Source: Rodentibacter caecimuris | GTDB lineage: Bacteria > Pseudomonadota > Gammaproteobacteria > Enterobacterales > Pasteurellaceae | Direction: 5' to 3' | Assembly: GCF_001019715.1 (NCBI RefSeq) | Contig: NZ_BBXJ01000001.1 | Span: forward strand, 372,001-436,000 | DNA: 64,000 bases | Shown: positions 57,004-64,000 of the stretch, one piece after another | Position numbering within the stretch: position 1 is the first letter of the stretch | Layout: each line of letters starts with the position of its first letter | Position numbers and translations under genes: made by a program | Notes under the pieces: generated by a model | What the model saw: the letters and a program-made list of their open reading frames with translations, nothing else | The model's database searches: none | What the model was told of the DNA's origin: nothing

Positions 57004-57921
57004 CTAATTTTTCTCTGGTGTAATACTTTTTGTTTTTTCCTGTTCTTGAACTTCTAACGCATCGCGTGCAGCACGAATACTTTTTTCAATTAACGTTACC
57101 CGTTTATCATCTTTTGGCATTAACCGTAACATCATCGCCCAAGTCACTGCCGCCATTTTATAATCTTCCGTTTCAAAGTAACGAAATGCCAATAAACTTA
57201 ATGCTTCAATATTGCTATGATCCTTACGGATAACTTCTCTTAATAAATCACTACCTTTTAGTTTATCCGTCACATCTTCCGAAAACATTAATACACGTGC
57301 ATAACCCAGTTTATATTGTAAATTATCAGGCTCAAGCTTATTTGCTTTTTGGTAGCTATCGAACGCCAAACGGGCATCACCTAAATTCATACCAATTTGT
57401 CCCAGCCACCACCACTTTTGGGCATCCTGTGGATTTTTCTGTAAATCAATACGAAGTGCGATTGAAAATTGCTGCATTTCACTATCCGAAAGAGGATTTG
57501 TCTCCTCTTCTTTCATTCTCTCGTAAAAATAAGGCAATTTTGCATAAGTTTGCTCTAACATGGATTCTGCCTGCCAAGATCCAACCATAAAGTAACTTGC
57601 TCCTGCAACAATCCCTATAGCAAGCAGACCTGAAGCAAACCAAATTTTTCCATAAGATTTTTCATTTTGGATTGTCTTTTCTTCCTGATAAGGGACATCA
57701 TCCAATAACGTTTTCTGCAATTCTTGTTTAAGTAATTCTACATTTTCCACTAGCCCTTGCGCATTATCCCGTTCGATTTCTTGCAGGCGTGAGAAATAGA
57801 GTGCCTTATTCAGCTCATCACGTTTTTGTTCATTTTGTGTCTTAAACCGATACAGCAAAGGATAAAAACAAATTAACGCTACCAGTAAAGTAATGGCGAC
57901 CAAACTCAATGCAAAACTCAT
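57004..57921 (-). CDS. ccmI: Cytochrome c maturation TPR protein CcmI
   Basis: 305 residues. N-terminal membrane segment, an arginine/glutamate-rich cytoplasmic loop (KALYFSRLQEIERDNAQGLV), second membrane segment near residue 95 (IWFASGLLAIGIVAGASYFM), then periplasmic TPR repeats (QKWWWLGQIGMNLGDARLAF; DNLQYKLGYARVLMFSEDV). CcmI presents apocytochrome to the haem ligase CcmF/H. Equivalent to the C-terminal half of E. coli CcmH. Last gene of the operon. Confidence 0.9.
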   Translation of the reverse strand: MSFALSLVAITLLVALICFYPLLYRFKTQNEQKRDELNKALYFSRLQEIERDNAQGLVENVELLKQELQKTLLDDVPYQEEKTIQNEKSYGKIWFASGLLAIGIVAGASYFMVGSWQAESMLEQTYAKLPYFYERMKEEETNPLSDSEMQQFSIALRIDLQKNPQDAQKWWWLGQIGMNLGDARLAFDSYQKANKLEPDNLQYKLGYARVLMFSEDVTDKLKGSDLLREVIRKDHSNIEALSLLAFRYFETEDYKMAAVTWAMMLRLMPKDDKRVTLIEKSIRAARDALEVQEQEKTKSITPEKN

Positions 57922-58386
57922 CTATTTATCCTTTTGATTCAATAATTCAGCTAAACGCGCATTTTCTTCTTCCGTTAAAACATTGTCGGTTTTGACCGCA
58001 CTTTGTTTTTTAGACTTAGGCTTCATTAGGAAAAAAACGCCGAATAATATAAGAAATAATGGTGCAAACCATAAAATTAAGGTACTCGCCGTCATCGGAG
58101 GATCATAGGTCACAAAATTACCATAACGCGCCACCATATATTCCACCACATCATTTTTCGATTTTCCCTCTTGTAACAACTCAAAGACTTTGTTACGCAT
58201 ATCTACCGCAATTGTGGCATTTGAGTCTGCAATATTATTATTCTGACATTGCGGACAACGCAAAGATTGCGTAAGTCGGTGATAATCGTTTTCTTGCTGT
58301 TGCGAGCTAAAATTCAGTGCATCAATGGCGGAAAATGCCACCGTGCTACATAAAAGTGCGGCTAAAAAAAGCCCTAATTTTTTCAT
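57922..58386 (-). CDS. ccmH: Cytochrome c maturation thiol protein CcmH
   Basis: 154 residues. Signal peptide (LFLAALLCSTVAFSA), the redox motif LRCPQCQNNNIADSNATIA, the conserved VEYMVARYGNFVTYDPP, and a C-terminal membrane helix (LILWFAPLFLILFGVFFLM). It reduces apocytochrome CXXCH thiols. CcmI begins directly after its stop; ATGA overlap with ccmG upstream. Confidence 0.95.
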   Translation of the reverse strand: MKKLGLFLAALLCSTVAFSAIDALNFSSQQQENDYHRLTQSLRCPQCQNNNIADSNATIAVDMRNKVFELLQEGKSKNDVVEYMVARYGNFVTYDPPMTASTLILWFAPLFLILFGVFFLMKPKSKKQSAVKTDNVLTEEENARLAELLNQKDK

Positions 58387-58931
58387 TGTGTCTGCTCCGC
58401 AAGTTTGTCATAAATCGGTTTCAACGTTTCCAGCCATACTTTTTCGTTTACATCCCCGGCCAAACGATAATGAATCACTCCTTTACCATCCACAATGAAA
58501 GTCTCCGGTGCACCATATACCCCCAAGTCTAAGCCAAAAGATCCTTTTTCATCTTTTAGCACAAGTTGGTAAGGATTACCCAAATCTTTTAACCATTTTA
58601 TTGCCTTTGCCGATTCATCTTTATAGTTCAACCCAATAATATTCACACCTTGTTGCGCCAGTTTATTTAAGTATTGATGTTCGGCATAACAGGTTGGACA
58701 CCAAGTCGCCCATACGTTTAGCAAAACCGGTTTGCCTTGACGGAATAGTTCATTGCCATAAACCTTGTTTTCAAAGAGTTCCGTTAAGCTTTTCGTCGGG
58801 ACAGGTTTTCCAACCAACGCCGATTCTAAAGCCTTAATATCTTCACCTTGAGCATTACGGTTAAGTTGCACTAAAAAGGCAATAACCACTGCTAAAAAGA
58901 GAACAAGAGGAATCAATAATTTTTTTTTCAT
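58383..58931 (-). CDS. ccmG: Thiol:disulfide interchange protein CcmG (DsbE)
   Basis: 182 residues, membrane-anchored thioredoxin (LLIPLVLFLAVVIAFLVQL at the N-terminus). Active site WATWCPTCYAEHQYLN; GVYGAPETFIVDGKGVIHYR carries the cis-Pro. Passes reductant to CcmH and apocytochrome. A gap of 126 bases separates it from ccmF. Confidence 0.95.
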   Translation of the reverse strand: MKKKLLIPLVLFLAVVIAFLVQLNRNAQGEDIKALESALVGKPVPTKSLTELFENKVYGNELFRQGKPVLLNVWATWCPTCYAEHQYLNKLAQQGVNIIGLNYKDESAKAIKWLKDLGNPYQLVLKDEKGSFGLDLGVYGAPETFIVDGKGVIHYRLAGDVNEKVWLETLKPIYDKLAEQTQ

Positions 58932-59057
58932 TTCTACCGCTCTTTTAAGTAACTTGTCCTTTCCTTATTTGGAAAAGGTTGCGAAAAAATCAATCACGCT
59001 ATATTTTCCACAGGGTTTCACACTTCCATAAGGAAAATCAGGAATGCAATACGGGAG

Positions 59058-61004
59058 TTATTTTTTTAATAATTTATTAAACCGATAACGTCTGTCAAAC
59101 ATACACAACAGACCACCCAATGCCATAAACACACCACCAATCCAAATCCAACGAATAAAAGGCTTATAATACAAACGCAATGCCCAAGAATTGTCATCAA
59201 GTTTTTCGCCTAGCGCCACGTACAAGTCACGTGTTAAACTCCCATCAATAGCTGCTTCTGTCATTGACATACGGCTAACGGTGTAAAAACGCTTTTCAGC
59301 GAATAAGGTTGCCTCTGGTTTTCCGTCTTTTGTAATATCAATTTGTGCTTTACCACCAATATAATTAGACCCATTGGCATCACTGACACCGACAAATTTG
59401 AAATCGTAACGACCAATCTGAGCACTATCCCCTACTTGCATTCGTACATCACGTTCTACACTAAAGTTTTGGCTAAAAGCGATCCCCCATACCGTCATTG
59501 CCACACCTAAGTGTGCAAATAACATTCCCCAATGAGAACGGGATAATTTGCGCACACCGACAAAAAACGATTCGCGATGGGTAGCCCGTTGTTGTAATTC
59601 GTAAAGTGCGAGTAATAGGATAATAATAGTCATCATCGCACCAAGAACGGAACTTACGGTAATCTTGTCTTGCAAGAAATAAGGTAAGGCAAATCCCACA
59701 ATCAGCATGATAACAACACTGATGATAACCGGCGTTCGAATTGCTGAGAATTGATCCCGTCGCCATTTTACTAGCGGCCCAATGCCCAGCAATAGCGCAA
59801 ACGGTGTCATAATAATCAAGAACATTTGATCAAAAAACGGTGCACCGATTGAAATTGTGCCTAATCCTAACTGTTTATGCACCAAAGGTAACAATGTACC
59901 TAAAAACACCACACAAAGTGCGGTCATTAATAGAATATTATTTAACAGCAACATACTTTCGCGAGAATAGCGCTCCGCATTATCACGTGAACGAATTTGA
60001 CTGCCTTTATAGGCATAAAGTGCGAGTGAGCCGCCAATGACAACCACTAGATATGCCAAAATATACAAACCGCGCGTCGGATCAGAGGCAAAGGCATGGA
60101 CTGACACCAAAATCCCCGAACGCACCAAGAATGTGCCGAGTAAACAGAGGGAAAAAGCCAAAATAGCGAGGAGTACCGTCCAAGCTTTAAATGAACTGCG
60201 TTTTTCCGTCACCGAAAGAGAATGAATCAGCGCTGTACCGGCTAACCAAGGCATAAAGGATGAATTTTCAACCGGATCCCAGAACCACCAGCCACCCCAG
60301 CCTAATTCATAATACGCCCACCAAGAACCGAGAACGATACCAAGTGTTAAAAATACCCATGCGGCAAGCGTCCAAGGGCGAGACCAACGCGCCCACGCCG
60401 AATCAAGTTTACCGGTCATTAAAGAAGCAATCGCGAACGCAAAAGCGACAGAGAAACCGACATAGCCCATATAGAGTAGCGGAGGGTGAAAAATCAATCC
60501 TACATCTTGTAGCATAGGATTAAGTTCTTTACCGTCCACAGGGAAATTAGGGAAAGTGCGGATAAATGGATTGGATGTAAATAATACAAACAGCACGAAA
60601 CCCACGCTAATGATTCCCATGATACCCAGCACTCTCGCTGCCGCTTCTTGAGGTAAATGTTTACTCAATAGCGCAACCGCGGCGGACCAAAGGGCAAGCA
60701 ACCAAATCCAAAGCAATAATGAGCCTTCGTGTGATCCCCAAACAGCGGATAAACGATAATAAATCGGCAAGGTACTGTTAGAATTATTTACTACATATTG
60801 CACACTAAAGTCATTGACTGCAAACAAGTAAAACAGCGCGACAAAAGCAATGGTAAGACTGACAAATAATCCGTAGGTCATTGGTCGTGCTAATGCCATT
60901 AAGCGGGTATTCCCCTTCTCTGCGCCCCACAATGGAAAAATCGCGAGCATTAATGACACGGCAAGACTCAAGGCGAGCGCATAATTTCCGATTTCAGCGA
61001 TCAT
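59058..61004 (-). CDS. ccmF: Haem lyase subunit CcmF
   Basis: 648 residues, about 15 membrane segments. The WWD haem-handling domain is [20 protein letters not shown], with flanking conserved His. [18 protein letters not shown] is the other family hallmark. CcmF with CcmH/I attaches haem from holo-CcmE to apocytochrome c. Overlaps ccmE by ATGA. Confidence 0.97.
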   Translation of the reverse strand: MIAEIGNYALALSLAVSLMLAIFPLWGAEKGNTRLMALARPMTYGLFVSLTIAFVALFYLFAVNDFSVQYVVNNSNSTLPIYYRLSAVWGSHEGSLLLWIWLLALWSAAVALLSKHLPQEAAARVLGIMGIISVGFVLFVLFTSNPFIRTFPNFPVDGKELNPMLQDVGLIFHPPLLYMGYVGFSVAFAFAIASLMTGKLDSAWARWSRPWTLAAWVFLTLGIVLGSWWAYYELGWGGWWFWDPVENSSFMPWLAGTALIHSLSVTEKRSSFKAWTVLLAILAFSLCLLGTFLVRSGILVSVHAFASDPTRGLYILAYLVVVIGGSLALYAYKGSQIRSRDNAERYSRESMLLLNNILLMTALCVVFLGTLLPLVHKQLGLGTISIGAPFFDQMFLIIMTPFALLLGIGPLVKWRRDQFSAIRTPVIISVVIMLIVGFALPYFLQDKITVSSVLGAMMTIIILLLALYELQQRATHRESFFVGVRKLSRSHWGMLFAHLGVAMTVWGIAFSQNFSVERDVRMQVGDSAQIGRYDFKFVGVSDANGSNYIGGKAQIDITKDGKPEATLFAEKRFYTVSRMSMTEAAIDGSLTRDLYVALGEKLDDNSWALRLYYKPFIRWIWIGGVFMALGGLLCMFDRRYRFNKLLKK

Positions 61005-61525
61005 TTGTTGCCTTCTTGTTTTTCTTGACGATCACGCACACTTTCACCTTTCAAATCCGCCTCATCTACACCCATCGGTTTATGCACTTTTTGCATTTTT
61101 TCGCCTAATTCAGGCGGTACATAATTTTCATCGTGTTTTGCCAACACTTCAGTAGCGGTCAGTACGGTCGGTTTGGTTAATACGCCTTGTGCAACAATAC
61201 CCTGCCCCTCTCGGAAAAGATCAGGCAAAATACCTTCGTATTCTACGGTAATCGCAGGGCCAATATCGTTCAAATCAAACCGCACTTTTAAACTTTTCGG
61301 GTCACGCTCTACAGTTCCTTCAACCACCATTCCACCGACTCGGATACGCTGCCCGACTTCAGGTTTTTGGTTCGGGTTATTATCTTTACCCAAAACCACC
61401 TCCGACGGCGTGTAGAATAAATCAATATTCTGACGTAACGCATAGAGTATCAAGCCACTAGCAATGGCAATACCAAGTACAACAAAAACAACTAATTTAA
61501 GTCTGGATTTACGTCTCGGGTTCAT
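61001..61525 (-). CDS. ccmE: Haem chaperone CcmE
   Basis: 174 residues. N-terminal anchor ([20 protein letters not shown]), an OB-fold with [18 protein letters not shown], and the haem-binding motif [13 protein letters not shown] with the His that covalently binds haem. A long charged C-terminal tail follows. Contains an uptake signal. Confidence 0.97.
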   Translation of the reverse strand: MNPRRKSRLKLVVFVVLGIAIASGLILYALRQNIDLFYTPSEVVLGKDNNPNQKPEVGQRIRVGGMVVEGTVERDPKSLKVRFDLNDIGPAITVEYEGILPDLFREGQGIVAQGVLTKPTVLTATEVLAKHDENYVPPELGEKMQKVHKPMGVDEADLKGESVRDRQEKQEGNK

Positions 61526-61725
61526 AGTGTGTTTCCTTTATTAGCTTGTTGTAAACGCATTTCACGTTGGGTTTCACGCAGAACATTTTTCAAAATCGTT
61601 TTACGTTGTTTGAGGCTTTGTATGATCAACGCAACAATCGCAACCAAACTAATGCCGTAAGATAGCCATACATAAAAGCCATAGCCACCCATATCAAAAA
61701 AATCACTCCAAGTTTGGAAAAACAT
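61522..61725 (-). CDS. ccmD: Haem exporter protein CcmD
   Basis: 67 residues, one membrane helix ([19 protein letters not shown]) with a basic C-terminal tail. [12 protein letters not shown] is the family motif. Joins CcmABC and helps release holo-CcmE. ATGA overlap with ccmE. Confidence 0.92.
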   Translation of the reverse strand: MFFQTWSDFFDMGGYGFYVWLSYGISLVAIVALIIQSLKQRKTILKNVLRETQREMRLQQANKGNTL

Positions 61726-61752
61726 TTTTATTCCTCCATAAAAATATAAAAA

Positions 61753-62496
61753 CTATTTACTACAATCTTTTGCCAGAGCTTTCACCCATGGGCGTTTTGC
61801 ATCTTCTCTTAATAATTCCGCACGATAACGCACCAGGGTCAGCCAAATATATAAAGCTAAAAAACCAAAAATACATAAAATCAATGGAATTAACATCGGA
61901 GCAGCAATAGACGGTTTTTCAAATTTTGTAATACTTGCGCCTTGATGAAGCGTATTCCACCATTCCACAGAGAAATGAATAATCGGCAAAATCACCACAG
62001 TAGTAATACATAAAATACCCGAGGCTTTTGCTCCGATCGCCCGATCGGAAAAACTGGAATAAAGAGCAAGAATACCAAGATATAAAAAGAATAGAATTAA
62101 TTCAGCAGTCAGACGGGCATCCCATACCCACCAAGTCCCCCACATCGGTTTGCCCCAAATCGCACCGGTAATCAGTGCGAGAAAGGTGAATAATGCGCCA
62201 ATAGGTGCCATAGCAATCATTGCTAAATGAGCTTGTTTAATTTGCCATACCAGTGCGATCACAGCGGCTACCGCCATTGAACCATACACGCCCATTGACC
62301 AAATCGCCGTTGGCACATGTACATACATGATTCTGAAACTGTTCCCCTGTTGATAATCTGCCGGCGCATAGGCCAAGCCCCATACAATACCGACACTTAA
62401 CAATAACAAACTCAATAGAGCAAACACTGGACTCAATTTACCACAAATTCGATATTGGGTTTCTGGTTTAGCGTAGGGATGTAACCAGTTCCACAT
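61753..62496 (-). CDS. ccmC: Haem-handling protein CcmC
   Basis: 247 residues, six membrane segments. WWD motif in KPMWGTWWVWDARLTAELIL, with IMYVHVPTAIWSM and IHFSVEWWNTLHQGASI providing the axial-ligand His. Loads haem onto CcmE. Confidence 0.97.
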   Translation of the reverse strand: MWNWLHPYAKPETQYRICGKLSPVFALLSLLLLSVGIVWGLAYAPADYQQGNSFRIMYVHVPTAIWSMGVYGSMAVAAVIALVWQIKQAHLAMIAMAPIGALFTFLALITGAIWGKPMWGTWWVWDARLTAELILFFLYLGILALYSSFSDRAIGAKASGILCITTVVILPIIHFSVEWWNTLHQGASITKFEKPSIAAPMLIPLILCIFGFLALYIWLTLVRYRAELLREDAKRPWVKALAKDCSK

Positions 62497-62555
62497 AACA
62501 AAGCCTCACAAAAAAATAAAAAGAAAAACAACCGCACTTTCGCACAGTTGTCGAA

Positions 62556-63221
62556 TTAATTATCCAAACTAATACGCAATGCCGCAGCCACCGCAAAAGG
62601 CGAAAGCGTCATCGCACCTACCATCATCGCACCTAAAATTGCAAGTTGCCCCGTATAAGGCAAATTCAAACCGGCTGCATCCAATACGGAAGATGCGAAA
62701 ATCAACACGGGAATAAACAACGGCACTACAAGTAAACTGAGCAACACACCGCCCTTACGTAATCCTACGGTTAATGCAACACCAATCGCACCGATACAAC
62801 TCAATACCGGCGTACCAAGAAGCAAGGTTAGCACTAGCGCCCACCAAAGATGTACTTCAAGAGAAAGTAATAATGCCGCAATTGGCGAAAGTAAAATCAG
62901 TGGCAAACCGGTTAAAAGCCAATGTGCGATAACCTTGGACAACGCCGTTAATACGAGAGGTTGCTTGGTCAGCATTAATTGCTCAAGTGAACCGTCAATA
63001 AAATCATCACGGAACAAACGTTCAAAAGAAAGCAATGCAGAAAGTAAAGCCGCCACCCAAGCAATTCCGGGTGCAATGCGTGAAAGTAATTTAGGATCCG
63101 GCCCAATCACAAGTGGAAATAACGTGATAACAATCAAAAAAAACCACAGTGGATTTAAAATCTCTGACCGTTTACGCATTGCAATTTTTAATTCACGTTT
63201 AATTACTTCTAGAAAAATCAT
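62556..63221 (-). CDS. ccmB: Haem exporter permease CcmB
   Basis: 221 residues, six membrane segments. ERLFRDDFIDGSLEQLMLTK and IAHWLLTGLPLILLSPIAAL are the conserved features. Works with CcmA, 4 bases after its stop. Confidence 0.96.
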   Translation of the reverse strand: MIFLEVIKRELKIAMRKRSEILNPLWFFLIVITLFPLVIGPDPKLLSRIAPGIAWVAALLSALLSFERLFRDDFIDGSLEQLMLTKQPLVLTALSKVIAHWLLTGLPLILLSPIAALLLSLEVHLWWALVLTLLLGTPVLSCIGAIGVALTVGLRKGGVLLSLLVVPLFIPVLIFASSVLDAAGLNLPYTGQLAILGAMMVGAMTLSPFAVAAALRISLDN

Positions 63222-63225
63222 TCAC

Positions 63226-63864
63226 TTATTCCGCTTTATACTGTACTAAATTAAGTTTCTGCAAACGCATACTCGGCACATCTTGATGGCTTGTCATTAA
63301 TACAATGCCACCTTGTTTTGCATGCTCATCAAAAAGTGCGGTCAAAATTTCCACGCCTTTTTTATCAATCGCCGTAAAAGGTTCATCTAAAATCCATAAC
63401 GGTGCATGAGAAAGCCATAATCTTGCTAATGCAATACGTCGTTGTTGCCCCGCTGAAAGTTGTGCGGCGGGTAGATCTTCACGCCCCAAAAGTCCGACTT
63501 TCGCTAATACGTCCCAAAGTGCGTCATCTCCCTGCTCCGCTTGGCTAATGCGTTGATAAAATTGCAGATTCTCTAACGCTGTCAGTTCTGGTTTTACGCC
63601 GGAAAAATGCCCTAGATAAAGTAAATCCTGATAGTAAATTTCCCGTTGTTTGGAAATAAGTTCAGAATTCCACCGCACTTCACCTTCTAAGGGTTGTGCA
63701 AGCCCGGCTAAAATACGCAATAAACTGGTTTTTCCGATACCATTATGTCCCTCAATCTGCACAAAATCACCACTGTTAAAATTGCACGATAAACCGGAAA
63801 AAAGCAAACTCTCACCACGTTGGCAGGCAAGCTCTTTGATAGATAAATTGTGAGACTTAGACAT
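63226..63864 (-). CDS. ccmA: Cytochrome c biogenesis ATP-binding protein CcmA
   Basis: 212 residues, ABC ATPase. Walker [17 protein letters not shown], signature [15 protein letters not shown], Walker [13 protein letters not shown], switch MTSHQDVP. Its ATPase releases holo-CcmE from CcmC. The ATG at 63864 is chosen; a GTG four codons earlier is in frame. No strong ribosome site in either case. First gene of ccmABCDEFGHI; the promoter lies in 63865-64000, where an uptake-signal core GCGGTCATT is seen and nothing else definite. Confidence 0.95.
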   Translation of the reverse strand: MSKSHNLSIKELACQRGESLLFSGLSCNFNSGDFVQIEGHNGIGKTSLLRILAGLAQPLEGEVRWNSELISKQREIYYQDLLYLGHFSGVKPELTALENLQFYQRISQAEQGDDALWDVLAKVGLLGREDLPAAQLSAGQQRRIALARLWLSHAPLWILDEPFTAIDKKGVEILTALFDEHAKQGGIVLMTSHQDVPSMRLQKLNLVQYKAE

Positions 63865-64000
63865 AAAGAAAAACACGAATATTGAATTGCGGTCATTCTA
63901 TCACAAGTGAAAAATTTAACGAGATTTTAAGTAGTCAAAACAATTAACTATTTGGTAGTAGATTGTAGGTTTTATTGACTTAGAACAAGCTTCATTTGAA

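Overview
The window comes from a Gammaproteobacterium of the family Pasteurellaceae, in the clade that carries the Haemophilus influenzae-type DNA uptake signal. The 9-mer AAGTGCGGT and its complement occur many times, inside genes and between them, often as close inverted pairs followed by T-runs that serve as terminators. Several blocks keep what I recall as the H. influenzae gene order: xseA-roxA-rnfH-pth-ychF, ypjD/ffh/yfjD, tesB-DUF455, murA-ibaG-mlaBCDEF, galM-galK-galT-galS-mglBAC and ccmABCDEFGHI. The genus (Haemophilus, Aggregatibacter, Rodentibacter, Pasteurella or relatives) cannot be settled by eye.

Layout. 1-6469: the N-terminal 2156 codons of a giant trimeric autotransporter adhesin, running off the left edge. 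6470-7312: a poorly conserved gap with a probable decayed gene. 7325-17750: an XRE regulator, then housekeeping genes (exonuclease VII, ribosomal oxygenase, peptidyl-tRNA hydrolase, YchF), a homocysteine methyltransferase, a uracil-DNA-glycosylase-like protein, an ArcD-type antiporter and an unusual GT9-like glycosyltransferase. 18028-23777: a type VI secretion cargo island of VgrG, a phospholipase D effector and a Sel1-type immunity protein, with no other T6SS genes nearby. 23971-32411: a purine permease behind a PurR box, the YjjP/YjjB exporter, a CorC-like transporter, ypjD, ffh, a small Cys-rich protein behind an FNR box, and AzlCD. 32412-39864: MetR, an M20 peptidase/YjiG/YjiH operon with a CRP promoter, a Gcr-type membrane protein, TesB and a frameshifted DUF455 gene. 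39897-47155: murA, the Mla phospholipid transport operon, lnt and corC. 47283-55595: the galactose regulon. 55842-56695: two exported proteins of unknown function. 57004-63864: the complete cytochrome c maturation operon.

How the genes work together. The galactose block is a full pathway. MglBAC imports galactose and methyl-galactosides. GalM, GalK and GalT carry out three Leloir steps; galE is not in the window. GalS with CRP controls two intergenic regions whose operators can be read directly. Mla proteins, Lnt and MurA are envelope functions. CcmA-I load haem onto c-type cytochromes for anaerobic respiration. The adhesin, the T6SS island, the GT9-like gene and the 55842-56695 pair form the accessory, host- or competitor-facing fraction.

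The least explained items are the VgrG-effector-immunity module with its adaptor-like VgrG tail and coiled-coil effector insert, the exported gene pair at 55842-56695, and the FNR-box-preceded CGSCGGC protein at 30519. The rest is mostly conserved Pasteurellaceae core.
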